27,125 nucleotides of DNA. Origin: a virus. The stretch spans positions 1 to 27,125 of IMG/VR virus record IMGVR_UViG_3300021438_000061. One strand, 5' to 3'. This document shows, in pieces, positions 16,098-22,344 of this stretch (position 1 is its first letter; each line of letters begins with the position of its first letter). Below the pieces are notes generated by a model that ran no database searches, had not been told where the DNA came from, and saw only the letters and a program-made list of their open reading frames with translations. Made by a program: the position numbers and the translations under genes.

Positions 16098-16513
16098 AAG
16101 AACACTTACGTTTCCGCAACATTTTTATGATTGGCGGCACCATTATTGTTATGCTGTACCTTTTTATCAGCGATCCTAATGGCGGTAACATGACCATCCC
16201 ATTCTTAGCTAAGTTAGCCACTCCCATTGTAGCTGTGTGGTTTTCGCACCTAGCACGCAGGGCACTATTTGACTACGCAGACATGGAAAGCCTGATGAAA
16301 AAGGCACGCGAAACCGCCACTGGCGCAGGCTTAACTTTTGTTGGACTTTGCATTATTATCTACGGCCTACTTAGTCTCTTCGGCTCACAGGTGTATGCAC
16401 AACCAGTAGAAACTTACATACCCAAGCAGGCGTATCAACACCTCTCCACACTACAGCAAGAAAAAGACAAGATCTGGGCCACGCACCCAAAGCCGCATAC
16501 CTTGCTAGTCTAA
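16094..16513 (+). CDS. Holin-like membrane protein; its C-terminus is an endolysin N-terminus
   Basis: In the zero frame this encodes 139 residues. Three hydrophobic segments are visible: FMIGGTIIVMLYLFI (about 11-25), LAKLATPIVAVWF (about 38-50) and LTFVGLCIIIYGLLSLFG (about 75-92), as expected for a holin that permeabilises the inner membrane. After VYAQ the chain continues PVETYIPKQAYQHLSTLQQE with no membrane character. This stretch looks like the start of SLT-type phage endolysins rather than a holin tail, and it then runs into a short junk end (PHTLLV) at 16513. The downstream frame holds the rest of the endolysin. The start overlaps the o-spanin by 4 bases (ATGA). The holin call comes from topology and position, not from a recognised family. 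Confidence 0.68.
   Translation: MKEHLRFRNIFMIGGTIIVMLYLFISDPNGGNMTIPFLAKLATPIVAVWFSHLARRALFDYADMESLMKKARETATGAGLTFVGLCIIIYGLLSLFGSQVYAQPVETYIPKQAYQHLSTLQQEKDKIWATHPKPHTLLV
16486..16492 (+). promoter_or_regulatory. Candidate -1 ribosomal frameshift site CCCAAAG
   Basis: The heptamer fits X XXY YYZ, and its phase is correct for the holin-like frame (zero-frame codons CCA at 16487-16489 and AAG at 16490-16492). Slipping back one base gives CCC AAA, and reading continues GCC GCA TAC in the endolysin frame. The fused sequence WATHPKAAYLASLIEHESC reads smoothly across the junction. No convincing hairpin or pseudoknot starts 5-9 bases downstream. The nearest clear hairpin (CTGGAA/TTCCAG, 16554-16571) is about 60 bases away. 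Confidence 0.5.
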
Positions 16514-17049
16514 TAGAGCATGAGTCTTGCATATCACTTACTCACAGCAAATGCTGGAATTCTCGTTCCAGATTGCGTAGTGATCGTGAGGAGGGTGCAG
16601 GACTTGGTCAGATTACCAGGGCTTTTAAACCAGATGGGTCAATTAGGTTTGATGCTCTATCAGACCTAAAACATAAGTACAGCAAGGAGTTAGCAGAATT
16701 AACCTGGCAAGTAGTTTATGACAGACCAGACTTACAAATTCGTGCACTAGCACTAATGATGCGTGATAATTATCAGTATTTTAACAAGTATGTATTAGAT
16801 AAACAGGAGGCTTATGCTTTTGCTGATGCTGCCTATAATGGCGGTGCTGGAGGGGTAGATCATGAACGCAGAGCTTGTAAATTAGCTACGTGGTGTGATC
16901 CTAATCGTTGGTTTGATAACGTGGAGAAACTTTGTTTGAAGTCTCGGGTGGCACTATACGGTAATCGTAGTGCTTGTGATATTAACCGTCATCATGTTAG
17001 AGACGTACTCTTAAATCGCAGTGCAAAATATCTTGCATACGTTAAGTAG
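16492..17049 (+). CDS. SLT-type endolysin (lysozyme-like), joined to the holin-like frame by a -1 shift
   Basis: This frame encodes a muralytic domain. LASLIEHESCISLTH carries the Glu-Ser of the SLT lysozyme-like fold (catalytic Glu). It is followed by KCWNSRSRL, REEGAGLGQITRAF (matching the GAxGLxQ motif) and ADAAYNGGAGGVDHERRACK. The C-terminal helices contain CDINRHHVRDVLL. The frame is open from 16375 but has no ATG, GTG or TTG before the catalytic motif. The only conventional start is TTG at 16573, which would discard the catalytic Glu. The expected N-terminus (YIPKQAYQHLSTLQQEKDKI) lies in the overlapping holin-like frame. A -1 shift at 16486-16492 would give a 318-residue product starting at 16094. 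A missing base in the assembly is the alternative. The domain call is strong and the expression route is inferred. Confidence 0.75.
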   Translation, partial: AAYLASLIEHESCISLTHSKCWNSRSRLRSDREEGAGLGQITRAFKPDGSIRFDALSDLKHKYSKELAELTWQVVYDRPDLQIRALALMMRDNYQYFNKYVLDKQEAYAFADAAYNGGAGGVDHERRACKLATWCDPNRWFDNVEKLCLKSRVALYGNRSACDINRHHVRDVLLNRSAKYLAYVK

Positions 17050-17068
17050 TATTTTTAAAAAGGTCTTT

Positions 17069-17761
17069 ATGGCTACACAATCAGGTAAGCGGGCTCGTAA
17101 AATAGTTTTACCAGAAAACAACCAAAACCCTATTGAACATGGATTTAAGGAAGTAAAACCCCTAAATGAAATTCAAAGCATATACCTAGACGCTATTAGA
17201 AACAATGACATTGTTTTTGGTATTGGCAGTGCTGGCACTGGCAAAACTTATGTAGCAGCTAGTTATGCCGCAGGTCAACTGTTTCACCGTAAAATCTCAA
17301 AAATTATCTTAACTAGACCAAACGTGGAAACTGGTCGTGGACTAGGATTTCTACCTGGCAAGCTAGACGATAAATACGCGCCATACTTACAGCCATTTGA
17401 CTCAGTGTTTACCCGTACACTGGGTGCTGGATTTTATCAATATGCTTTAAAAAGTCGGGATATTGATCCTAAACCAATAGGGTTTATGCGAGGCATGAGT
17501 TTTGACTATGCCATTATCTTAGTTGATGAAGCGCAAAACTTAACCAAAACTGAACTTAAAATGTTACTTAGCCGTGTAGGTAAAAACTGCAAAGTTATAC
17601 TCAGCGGCGATCCTAAGCAAACTGATATTATAGACAGTGGTCTAGAAGACGCTGTTAATCGCCTTGGTGGATTGCCCGGTGTTCAAGTAGTTAAGTTTGA
17701 GGATGATGATATTGTTCGCAGTAAAATGTGTAAGCAAATTATCCTAGCCTACAACAACTAA
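17069..17761 (+). CDS. phoH: PhoH-like P-loop ATPase
   Basis: This 230-residue protein is a PhoH-family ATPase. Walker A is GSAGTGKT (residues 53-60), followed by the family block RGLGFLPGKLDDKYAPYLQP (90-109). Walker B is IILVDEAQN (149-157), and the sensor-like SGDPKQTD is at 179-186. PhoH proteins are NTPases linked to RNA metabolism and to phosphate starvation in bacteria, and are very common in marine phages; their phage role is unsettled. A longer frame begins at a GTG at 17021 inside the endolysin, but the ATG at 17069 is preferred because it has AAAAGG 8 bases upstream and lies 19 bases beyond the endolysin stop. The gene ends against a strong terminator. Confidence 0.93.
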   Translation: MATQSGKRARKIVLPENNQNPIEHGFKEVKPLNEIQSIYLDAIRNNDIVFGIGSAGTGKTYVAASYAAGQLFHRKISKIILTRPNVETGRGLGFLPGKLDDKYAPYLQPFDSVFTRTLGAGFYQYALKSRDIDPKPIGFMRGMSFDYAIILVDEAQNLTKTELKMLLSRVGKNCKVILSGDPKQTDIIDSGLEDAVNRLGGLPGVQVVKFEDDDIVRSKMCKQIILAYNN

Positions 17762-17763
17762 TA

Positions 17764-17799
17764 AAAAAGCCCCTAAGCAGCAATGCTTAGGGGCTTTTT
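17764..17799. terminator. Bidirectional intrinsic terminator
   Basis: A perfect 16-base inverted repeat (17764-17779 and 17784-17799) encloses the GNRA-type loop GCAA. The core GCCCCTAAGC is GC-rich, and A5 and T5 tracts form the stem ends, so it reads as a Rho-independent terminator on both strands. It separates phoH (+) from the convergent replication operon (-). Confidence 0.93.
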
Positions 17800-17803
17800 G
17801 TTT

Positions 17804-17995
17804 TTAGCTTAACTGTTCGGCAGTTTGTACGCTTTCATCAACGCTGTGGTTGATTGTGCGACCTTCCAGCTGCTGTTTTGCCTGTTCTACCAGCTTTTGG
17901 CTAAGTGGATTACACACTTTGGCAGGCAGTTCTTGCAGTCCAGCAAGGATTACATTAGCTTCGTCTTCTGTGAGTTCAAATTTAAAAGTTTTCAT
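17804..17995 (-). CDS. Small conserved phage protein
   Basis: This 63-residue protein has an LTEDEANVILAGLQELP segment followed by a Gln-rich helix (LSQKLVEQAKQQLEGR) and an acidic, polar tail. The pattern FxLTxxEANxILxxLxxLP is seen in many small phage proteins; no function is known. It is the last gene of the replication operon, 9 bases after the ribonucleotide reductase stop, and ends 4 bases from the terminator stem. It has no membrane segment or metal-binding motif. Confidence 0.65.
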   Translation of the reverse strand: MKTFKFELTEDEANVILAGLQELPAKVCNPLSQKLVEQAKQQLEGRTINHSVDESVQTAEQLS

Positions 17996-18004
17996 ATTAG
18001 TTAA

Positions 18005-19969
18005 TTAACGGATGGGACAAGCCCCGGTTGCACACTCTGCATCTACAATTTCGTCAAAGCTGTTGGCATCGTCTAGGACAACTGGGCGTAATTGAGCTGC
18101 ATAGTCTTTGTAAGTACGTTCATCTACTACTTCTTGCGGCAAGTAGAGATAACCTAAGTCTTTAGCTGTTTTTGTGGGATCAGTTCGGTAAATAAAGCTA
18201 ACACCAACATAGCAATCCCAATTATCCAATAACCAGCTAATAATGCTGTCAATTTCACTAGGATCATAGCTAATAGTTACCGATGTATTTTGTTGATTCC
18301 AGCTAGTTTGCAGCAACTTGTAGCGATCTAGCTGTGTAACTGCACTTTCCAAGTTAACTTCTTTGCCATCAACTTTATCAAACACTACACCGTCCCAGCA
18401 TACTGGAAAGGTTACTAGCACACCACTGTCATCAACTGGATGATTAATAACATGATAGTTTGCCTCACGCAGTTTTTCTACCACTGGATCGTGCTTTGAA
18501 AACTGTACATTGTTGAAAATGTACTTGCCTAGTGGCTTGTGAACACCCTCTGTAGTATCCATAATCTTGCTTAAGGTACCCGACGGCTTAATACAAGTTA
18601 CATTTTTAGGGCTGGGTAATCCCAATTCCTGAGCCATGCCTACTGCGGCACTGGTTGCTGTACGCTTCAAGTACTCGTAGTCATAACTGCCCATATCTGG
18701 ACGCATTGCAATACCAGTTAAACCTACGCCGCATAAACGCAAGAAGTAGTTGTTAAGATGCCAACTTTCTTGCAGAATACCGTCTTGTAGATCAACACAA
18801 GTTTGACGATAATTAGCGCGTGCAGCTAGTCTGATAGCAGCATGAAGTCCAGCATTATCACCCTTGAACTTAGCCAAGTCAGTTTCTGTTAGGTTACAAA
18901 AACTCTTATTGCCTAAAAGAATTTCTACACAAGGATTTGCGCCCTTAAACCAAGGAGCACGACGCAATGCCTCGACCTCATTAATAAAGCCCGGCTCCGA
19001 ACCACCAGCTTCCTGCATAAGATTAAAAATCTTTTCCAGATCTTCGCGTAAGGGCTTCTCTTTGAACACTAAGGAGTTATTGCTCTGTGTACGGTGTTCA
19101 TTGTTGTGTAACCACCAGTCTTTTTTAGCTACCGCAAACTCTTCCCACTCAGGCTGGCCATAGTCGAAAAGAGCGATTTCAGCACTTCTGCGGCTGCTAA
19201 GAATAGTACCCAAATGATTAACGATGTCCAGAATATCCATCCTAGTAAGTAGGCTATCAGCACGACCATTAAGGATATTGGCAATAGCAGTATATGCAAC
19301 ACTAATTGCAGTATCACCTGAAGAAATCCAACCATAACCTTTTAACCTTTCACCAGCGGGACGTAATTGGCTAAAATCCAAAACCAGAGTATCAGCGGGA
19401 TATTTACCAGCCATAAGCTTGCCAATACTTTTAGCCCAAGCCTCTGCACTATCACCGATTTGTAGTGTCCAAGTTTTAGTTGTTGCATCCCAAGTTTCCG
19501 TATTATACTCTTTACCGCCCTTATCTGTGCGTGTGCTACGAATTGTACGAATATTCTTAATAGGCTTTGAAAATCCATTAAGTGTACCCACAATAGGCTT
19601 AAAACCTACACCACAACCCTGCAGCAACAACCACAGTACGTCAACTACATCATATACAGTTTCTACATGAGTAAAGCTGCAGTTAAACTGACTAGCCTCA
19701 CGAGTTTTAGCTACTTGAGTACCACCTAGCCATAAGGTACGACCACTCATTAAAACTTTACGATCCAGCATAAGCTGTTCTAGATCATAAAGTTCTGCAT
19801 ATTCTACATCATTAAGTTCGCGACCAAGAGCACGTTCCCATAACCAAGCTTGGTGATCGATTACTCTAGCAACTGTTTCTTGCCATGTTTCAAATTGTTT
19901 TCCGTCGTCTGAAGTTGGCCTGTTATAGGTTCGACGTGTAATTACTTGTGCTCTTGTTGAAACTGTCAT
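18005..19969 (-). CDS. nrdJ: Adenosylcobalamin-dependent (class II) ribonucleoside-triphosphate reductase
   Basis: This 654-residue enzyme reduces ribonucleotides to deoxyribonucleotides for phage DNA synthesis, using B12 to start the radical. The residues expected from the monomeric Lactobacillus-type enzyme are present. Cys97 (FNCSF) and Cys358 (SFCNLTETDL) would be the redox pair. NPCVE (Cys347, Glu349) would carry the thiyl radical and general base; the 347-358 spacing of 11 matches the family. The C-terminal shuttle is C646ATGAC651PIR. QQNTSVTISYDPSE is a further family block. It is somewhat shorter than the roughly 740-residue prototype. No NrdB-like subunit is visible in this window. 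It follows dut by 8 bases in the same operon. The host must supply or salvage cobalamin. Confidence 0.9.
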   Translation of the reverse strand: MTVSTRAQVITRRTYNRPTSDDGKQFETWQETVARVIDHQAWLWERALGRELNDVEYAELYDLEQLMLDRKVLMSGRTLWLGGTQVAKTREASQFNCSFTHVETVYDVVDVLWLLLQGCGVGFKPIVGTLNGFSKPIKNIRTIRSTRTDKGGKEYNTETWDATTKTWTLQIGDSAEAWAKSIGKLMAGKYPADTLVLDFSQLRPAGERLKGYGWISSGDTAISVAYTAIANILNGRADSLLTRMDILDIVNHLGTILSSRRSAEIALFDYGQPEWEEFAVAKKDWWLHNNEHRTQSNNSLVFKEKPLREDLEKIFNLMQEAGGSEPGFINEVEALRRAPWFKGANPCVEILLGNKSFCNLTETDLAKFKGDNAGLHAAIRLAARANYRQTCVDLQDGILQESWHLNNYFLRLCGVGLTGIAMRPDMGSYDYEYLKRTATSAAVGMAQELGLPSPKNVTCIKPSGTLSKIMDTTEGVHKPLGKYIFNNVQFSKHDPVVEKLREANYHVINHPVDDSGVLVTFPVCWDGVVFDKVDGKEVNLESAVTQLDRYKLLQTSWNQQNTSVTISYDPSEIDSIISWLLDNWDCYVGVSFIYRTDPTKTAKDLGYLYLPQEVVDERTYKDYAAQLRPVVLDDANSFDEIVDAECATGACPIR

Positions 19970-19977
19970 AATATTCC

Positions 19978-20463
19978 TTATGTTCCGGTACTGCCAAATC
20001 CGCCAGTGCCTCGTTGTGTGTCATTCCACGTATCTACAAATTCTGCTGTAATAACAGGCATAATTACTAGTTGTGCAATGCGGGTTACGCCCGCTTCGAT
20101 TTTATAGGGTTCATCGCCAGTATTTTTTAGGATAACTTTAATAGTACCACGATAGTCGCTGTCAATTACGCCAACACTGTGTGGAATTGTAACGCCCTGT
20201 TTACCTTGTGAACTGCGATTAAAAACAAATCCACCATGACCTGGTGGAATTTTAACGGCTACGCCAGTATCAACCATAGCTTGTTCACCAGGATAAATAC
20301 TAGTAGTTGTAATGCTAAATAAGTCAGCACCTGCATCGGTATGATGTTGACGCCGAGGGATTTTAGCACCCTCGCTAAATAGGCACGGAATTTTTACAGT
20401 AGGAGTAATGGTAAAATTAGTGCTTGTGCCCACGTAGAGTAGGTTTGTATTAGTTATTGTCAT
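19978..20463 (-). CDS. dut: dUTP diphosphatase (dUTPase)
   Basis: This 161-residue trimeric-type dUTPase hydrolyses dUTP to dUMP and pyrophosphate, keeping uracil out of DNA and feeding dTMP synthesis. All five motifs are visible: I DAGADL (43-48), II NRSSQGKQG (82-90), III GVIDSDYRG (98-106, with the catalytic Asp), IV GVTRIAQLVIMPV (125-137) and V RGTGGFGSTG (151-160). Compared with the usual length there is an extra N-terminal stretch of about 20 residues (MTITNTNLLYVGTSTNFTIT). It overlaps the exonuclease gene by 4 bases and precedes the reductase by 8 bases, forming a nucleotide-metabolism group. Confidence 0.95.
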   Translation of the reverse strand: MTITNTNLLYVGTSTNFTITPTVKIPCLFSEGAKIPRRQHHTDAGADLFSITTTSIYPGEQAMVDTGVAVKIPPGHGGFVFNRSSQGKQGVTIPHSVGVIDSDYRGTIKVILKNTGDEPYKIEAGVTRIAQLVIMPVITAEFVDTWNDTQRGTGGFGSTGT

Positions 20464-21308
20464 AGTTTTATATATTGGTTTAAGATTTGGTCAATTTCTG
20501 CGGTATTTTCACCCAGCGCATCCCTACAAAAGGTGACTAGGTCCATAAGTTGATAGTTGAGTAAGATTCTGTCGCCACTCTGATTTAGGGTCTTGATATA
20601 CTTTAATTTACTTTCAATTGGTAGTTCAGCCACTATGTCTAAGGCACTACCGTACTGTTCTACTAGCTGTTGTGCACGTTTTGGGCCAATACCCTCTACG
20701 CCAAGCACATTATCGCCAGCGTCGCCCATTAAACATTTTACACTAATATAGTGCTCATGTGGAAATTGGTAGTGTGTATGCCAGTTATTAGCAGTAATTT
20801 CCTTGCGTGTTACATAACTAAATCTGCTAGTATTGTCATCAATAAGCAGATCCCAGTCTTTATCGCTGGAAATTAGCCAAATGTGATCAACAGCAGGTAA
20901 AAGGTTACGAATACTAGTGATATATGCAGCAATGTCGTCGGCCTCGGTTTGTTTAAATTGAATTACAGGATAGTAAGTAGTTGCGCGAATAAGGTCTAAA
21001 CTGGCTTGATAATCTTCAAAGAACATTTCAAACGCTGCTTTTTCAGCATCAGTTTGTTCAGCAAATTTATCTTTGCGATTTTGTTTGTACTCAGGATAAA
21101 TACTTTTACGATAGCTGCTCGAGCCTTGATCTGCTGCAACAACAACCCACTTGGCTTTATAACTTTTCTTTAGGCTTTCGATAGTACGTTTATAATCTTC
21201 TGCAAAATCTGTAGCGCCGCTATGTTTCCAGCGAAATGCTAAGTTAAGTGCATCTACGATCATTAAGCAATTTTCTTGTTCTGAGACTTGTTGAAATGTT
21301 TTACTCAT
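20460..21308 (-). CDS. 5'-3' exonuclease / FEN-type nuclease (T4 RNase H-like)
   Basis: This 282-residue protein has the metal-binding acidic residues of the FEN family: Asp19 (MIVDALN), Asp60 (VVVAADQG), EADD at 122-125, SSDKDWD at 147-153 and MGDAGDN at 194-200. A helix-hairpin-helix DNA-binding motif follows, GVEGIGPKRAQQL (203-215). YRKSIYPEYKQNRKD matches the helical-arch region. Such nucleases remove RNA primers and flaps on the lagging strand. No polymerase domain is attached. It is coupled to dut by a 4-base overlap and starts one base after the membrane-protein stop. An equivalent of T4 rnh is inferred from the family and the neighbouring T4-like genes. Confidence 0.9.
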   Translation of the reverse strand: MSKTFQQVSEQENCLMIVDALNLAFRWKHSGATDFAEDYKRTIESLKKSYKAKWVVVAADQGSSSYRKSIYPEYKQNRKDKFAEQTDAEKAAFEMFFEDYQASLDLIRATTYYPVIQFKQTEADDIAAYITSIRNLLPAVDHIWLISSDKDWDLLIDDNTSRFSYVTRKEITANNWHTHYQFPHEHYISVKCLMGDAGDNVLGVEGIGPKRAQQLVEQYGSALDIVAELPIESKLKYIKTLNQSGDRILLNYQLMDLVTFCRDALGENTAEIDQILNQYIKL

Positions 21309-21309
21309 A

Positions 21310-21606
21310 TTATCCTGTAGTTAGTAATCTTATAAAGCCAAATGTGTCAATGGAGACAAGCAGGAAGTAGTTAGCAAGCATACCCAATGAACGGCGAGAC
21401 CAAGCACACCAGGCATAAATAATACAACTAATAATCCAAGCGGGATAAAGAGCCATAAGTGGAGGGTTTGGTACTGTTCCAGCCATCGTAACAGCACACC
21501 CAATACTAAGAGCCCAGGCAACAAGCTCCATAATAAACCGATAACGATTTGATTTGAAATCATGATATATCCAGTCTAGGGTCGGCTTTATTAAAATATT
21601 TTTCAT
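21310..21606 (-). CDS. Small three-helix membrane protein
   Basis: This 98-residue protein has a basic N-terminus (MKNILIKPTLDWIYHDFKSN) and three hydrophobic segments: ELVAWALSIGCAVTMAG (about 27-43), LYPAWIISCIIYAWCAW (about 53-69) and MLANYFLLVSIDTFGFI (about 76-92). The SRRSLGMLANY motif before the last helix is typical of small membrane proteins seen in marine phages, from general recollection. The function is unknown. The start at 21606 is only 5 bases downstream of a near-consensus -10 box, with no ribosome site, so the mRNA may be leaderless. A later Met26 has no evident ribosome site and would lose the conserved-looking N-terminus. Confidence 0.7.
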   Translation of the reverse strand: MKNILIKPTLDWIYHDFKSNRYRFIMELVAWALSIGCAVTMAGTVPNPPLMALYPAWIISCIIYAWCAWSRRSLGMLANYFLLVSIDTFGFIRLLTTG

Positions 21607-21611
21607 TTAAT

Positions 21612-21640
21612 ATTATACTAAAATTTTAGGTCACAGTCAA
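21612..21640 (-). promoter_or_regulatory. Sigma-70-type promoter
   Basis: On the - strand, TTGACT (21640-21635) and TATAAT (21617-21612) are separated by exactly 17 bases, one mismatch from consensus. The -35 box overlaps the stop codon (TGA, 21639-21637) of the upstream nuclease gene. It would drive the membrane protein, exonuclease, dut and nrdJ with host RNA polymerase. Confidence 0.75.
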
Positions 21641-22095
21641 GACACAAATTCTGGTCGCTCATATGTTAACCAATCCTCTAGCAGTGAAACATAGAAACTA
21701 TAAGGTTCTCTGGATATATAAAAATGATTATAGCTTTCTGGTATGCAATAATCACTGCTAAACGCTACAAATATTTTACTACGATCATGTTTAAATATTA
21801 ACAGTGGTAGCTTATTTACTTGTTTTGCTTGACGTAAAGTTTGTTGCCAAAATTCTAGTAATTGTGGTGATTTAGATGTTAATACAGCGCTAGTCAAATG
21901 ATCGTCTGCGTATCCTTTAGCCTCAACACAAAATACGTTGTTGCAATTAGGGATATAAAGATCGCCTTTTAATCCATGTTTTTCATCTAATGCACCGGAA
22001 CCAGGAACCCTCTCCCATGCCAATCTGGTATGTTTTCGGAGAAGATCCCTGATTACTAACTCAGTTCTAGCGCCTTTAGCCCTAGAGTCAACCAT
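21637..22095 (-). CDS. PD-(D/E)XK nuclease, Holliday-junction-resolvase-like
   Basis: This 152-residue protein resembles the archaeal Hjc type of resolvase. It has a basic N-terminal helix with Glu12 (SRAKGARTELVIRDLL), then WERVPGSGA, then the core Asp45 (GLKGDLYIP) and Glu58-x-Lys60 (VFCVEAKGY) of the PD-(D/E)XK fold. The second half is less conserved (LLIFKHDRSKIFVAFSSD). Enzymes of this type cut branched DNA during recombination or packaging. The T4 endonuclease VII fold is different, so this could be a non-homologous replacement. The gene touches its upstream neighbour (TAATG) and lies in the gp46/gp47 group, which supports a recombination role. The resolvase assignment is inferred from motifs. 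Confidence 0.75.
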   Translation of the reverse strand: MVDSRAKGARTELVIRDLLRKHTRLAWERVPGSGALDEKHGLKGDLYIPNCNNVFCVEAKGYADDHLTSAVLTSKSPQLLEFWQQTLRQAKQVNKLPLLIFKHDRSKIFVAFSSDYCIPESYNHFYISREPYSFYVSLLEDWLTYERPEFVS

Positions 22096-22343
22096 TACTC
22101 ACTTGCTGGTGACTTTACAGGTGCTGGTGTTGGTGTTGGTGCTGGAGGCAAATACGCCTCAATATCAATACCACAAACTTCGCCAGTGCAATTTTCGTCA
22201 ATTCTATAGATCAATTTACTGCCATAGACTTTTAGCGTAGCAAGTTCATCTGCAGTAAGCATATCACCCACAAAAAGCTCTGTTTCCCTACCGTCTTTAA
22301 CAGCAGTAGCTTTAGCATTGATTACGTGTTCGATTTTATACAT
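22095..22343 (-). CDS. Small hypothetical protein
   Basis: This 82-residue protein starts MYKIEHVINAKATAVKDGRE and shows a compact alpha/beta body (ELFVGDMLTADELATLKVYG, SKLIYRIDENCTGEVCGIDI) and a Pro/Thr-rich tail (LPPAPTPTPAPVKSPASE). The open frame extends upstream to 22466, but the start at 22343 is preferred. It has GAGGGA 7 bases upstream, while the extension lies wholly inside the gp46 gene. No family is recognised. The two Cys residues (CTGEVC) might bind metal, but this is speculative. It sits between gp46 and the resolvase-like nuclease and touches the latter (TAATG). Confidence 0.68.
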   Translation of the reverse strand: MYKIEHVINAKATAVKDGRETELFVGDMLTADELATLKVYGSKLIYRIDENCTGEVCGIDIEAYLPPAPTPTPAPVKSPASE

Positions 22344-22344
22344 A

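Noticed and set aside
16554-16571. Hairpin CTGGAA/TTCCAG as the frameshift stimulator
   Set aside because: It is about 60 bases past the slippery site, too far for the usual 5-9 base spacer. It may be chance.
16573-17049. Endolysin starting at TTG 16573
   Set aside because: This start removes the catalytic Glu-Ser motif (LIEHESC), which is encoded just upstream in the same open frame, so it cannot be the functional start.
21330-21563. Hydrophobic 77-residue frame overlapping the small membrane protein
   Set aside because: It lies in another frame of the 98-residue gene. Its hydrophobicity follows from the overlapping membrane segments, it has no ribosome site, and the 98-residue frame has the better conserved-looking motifs.
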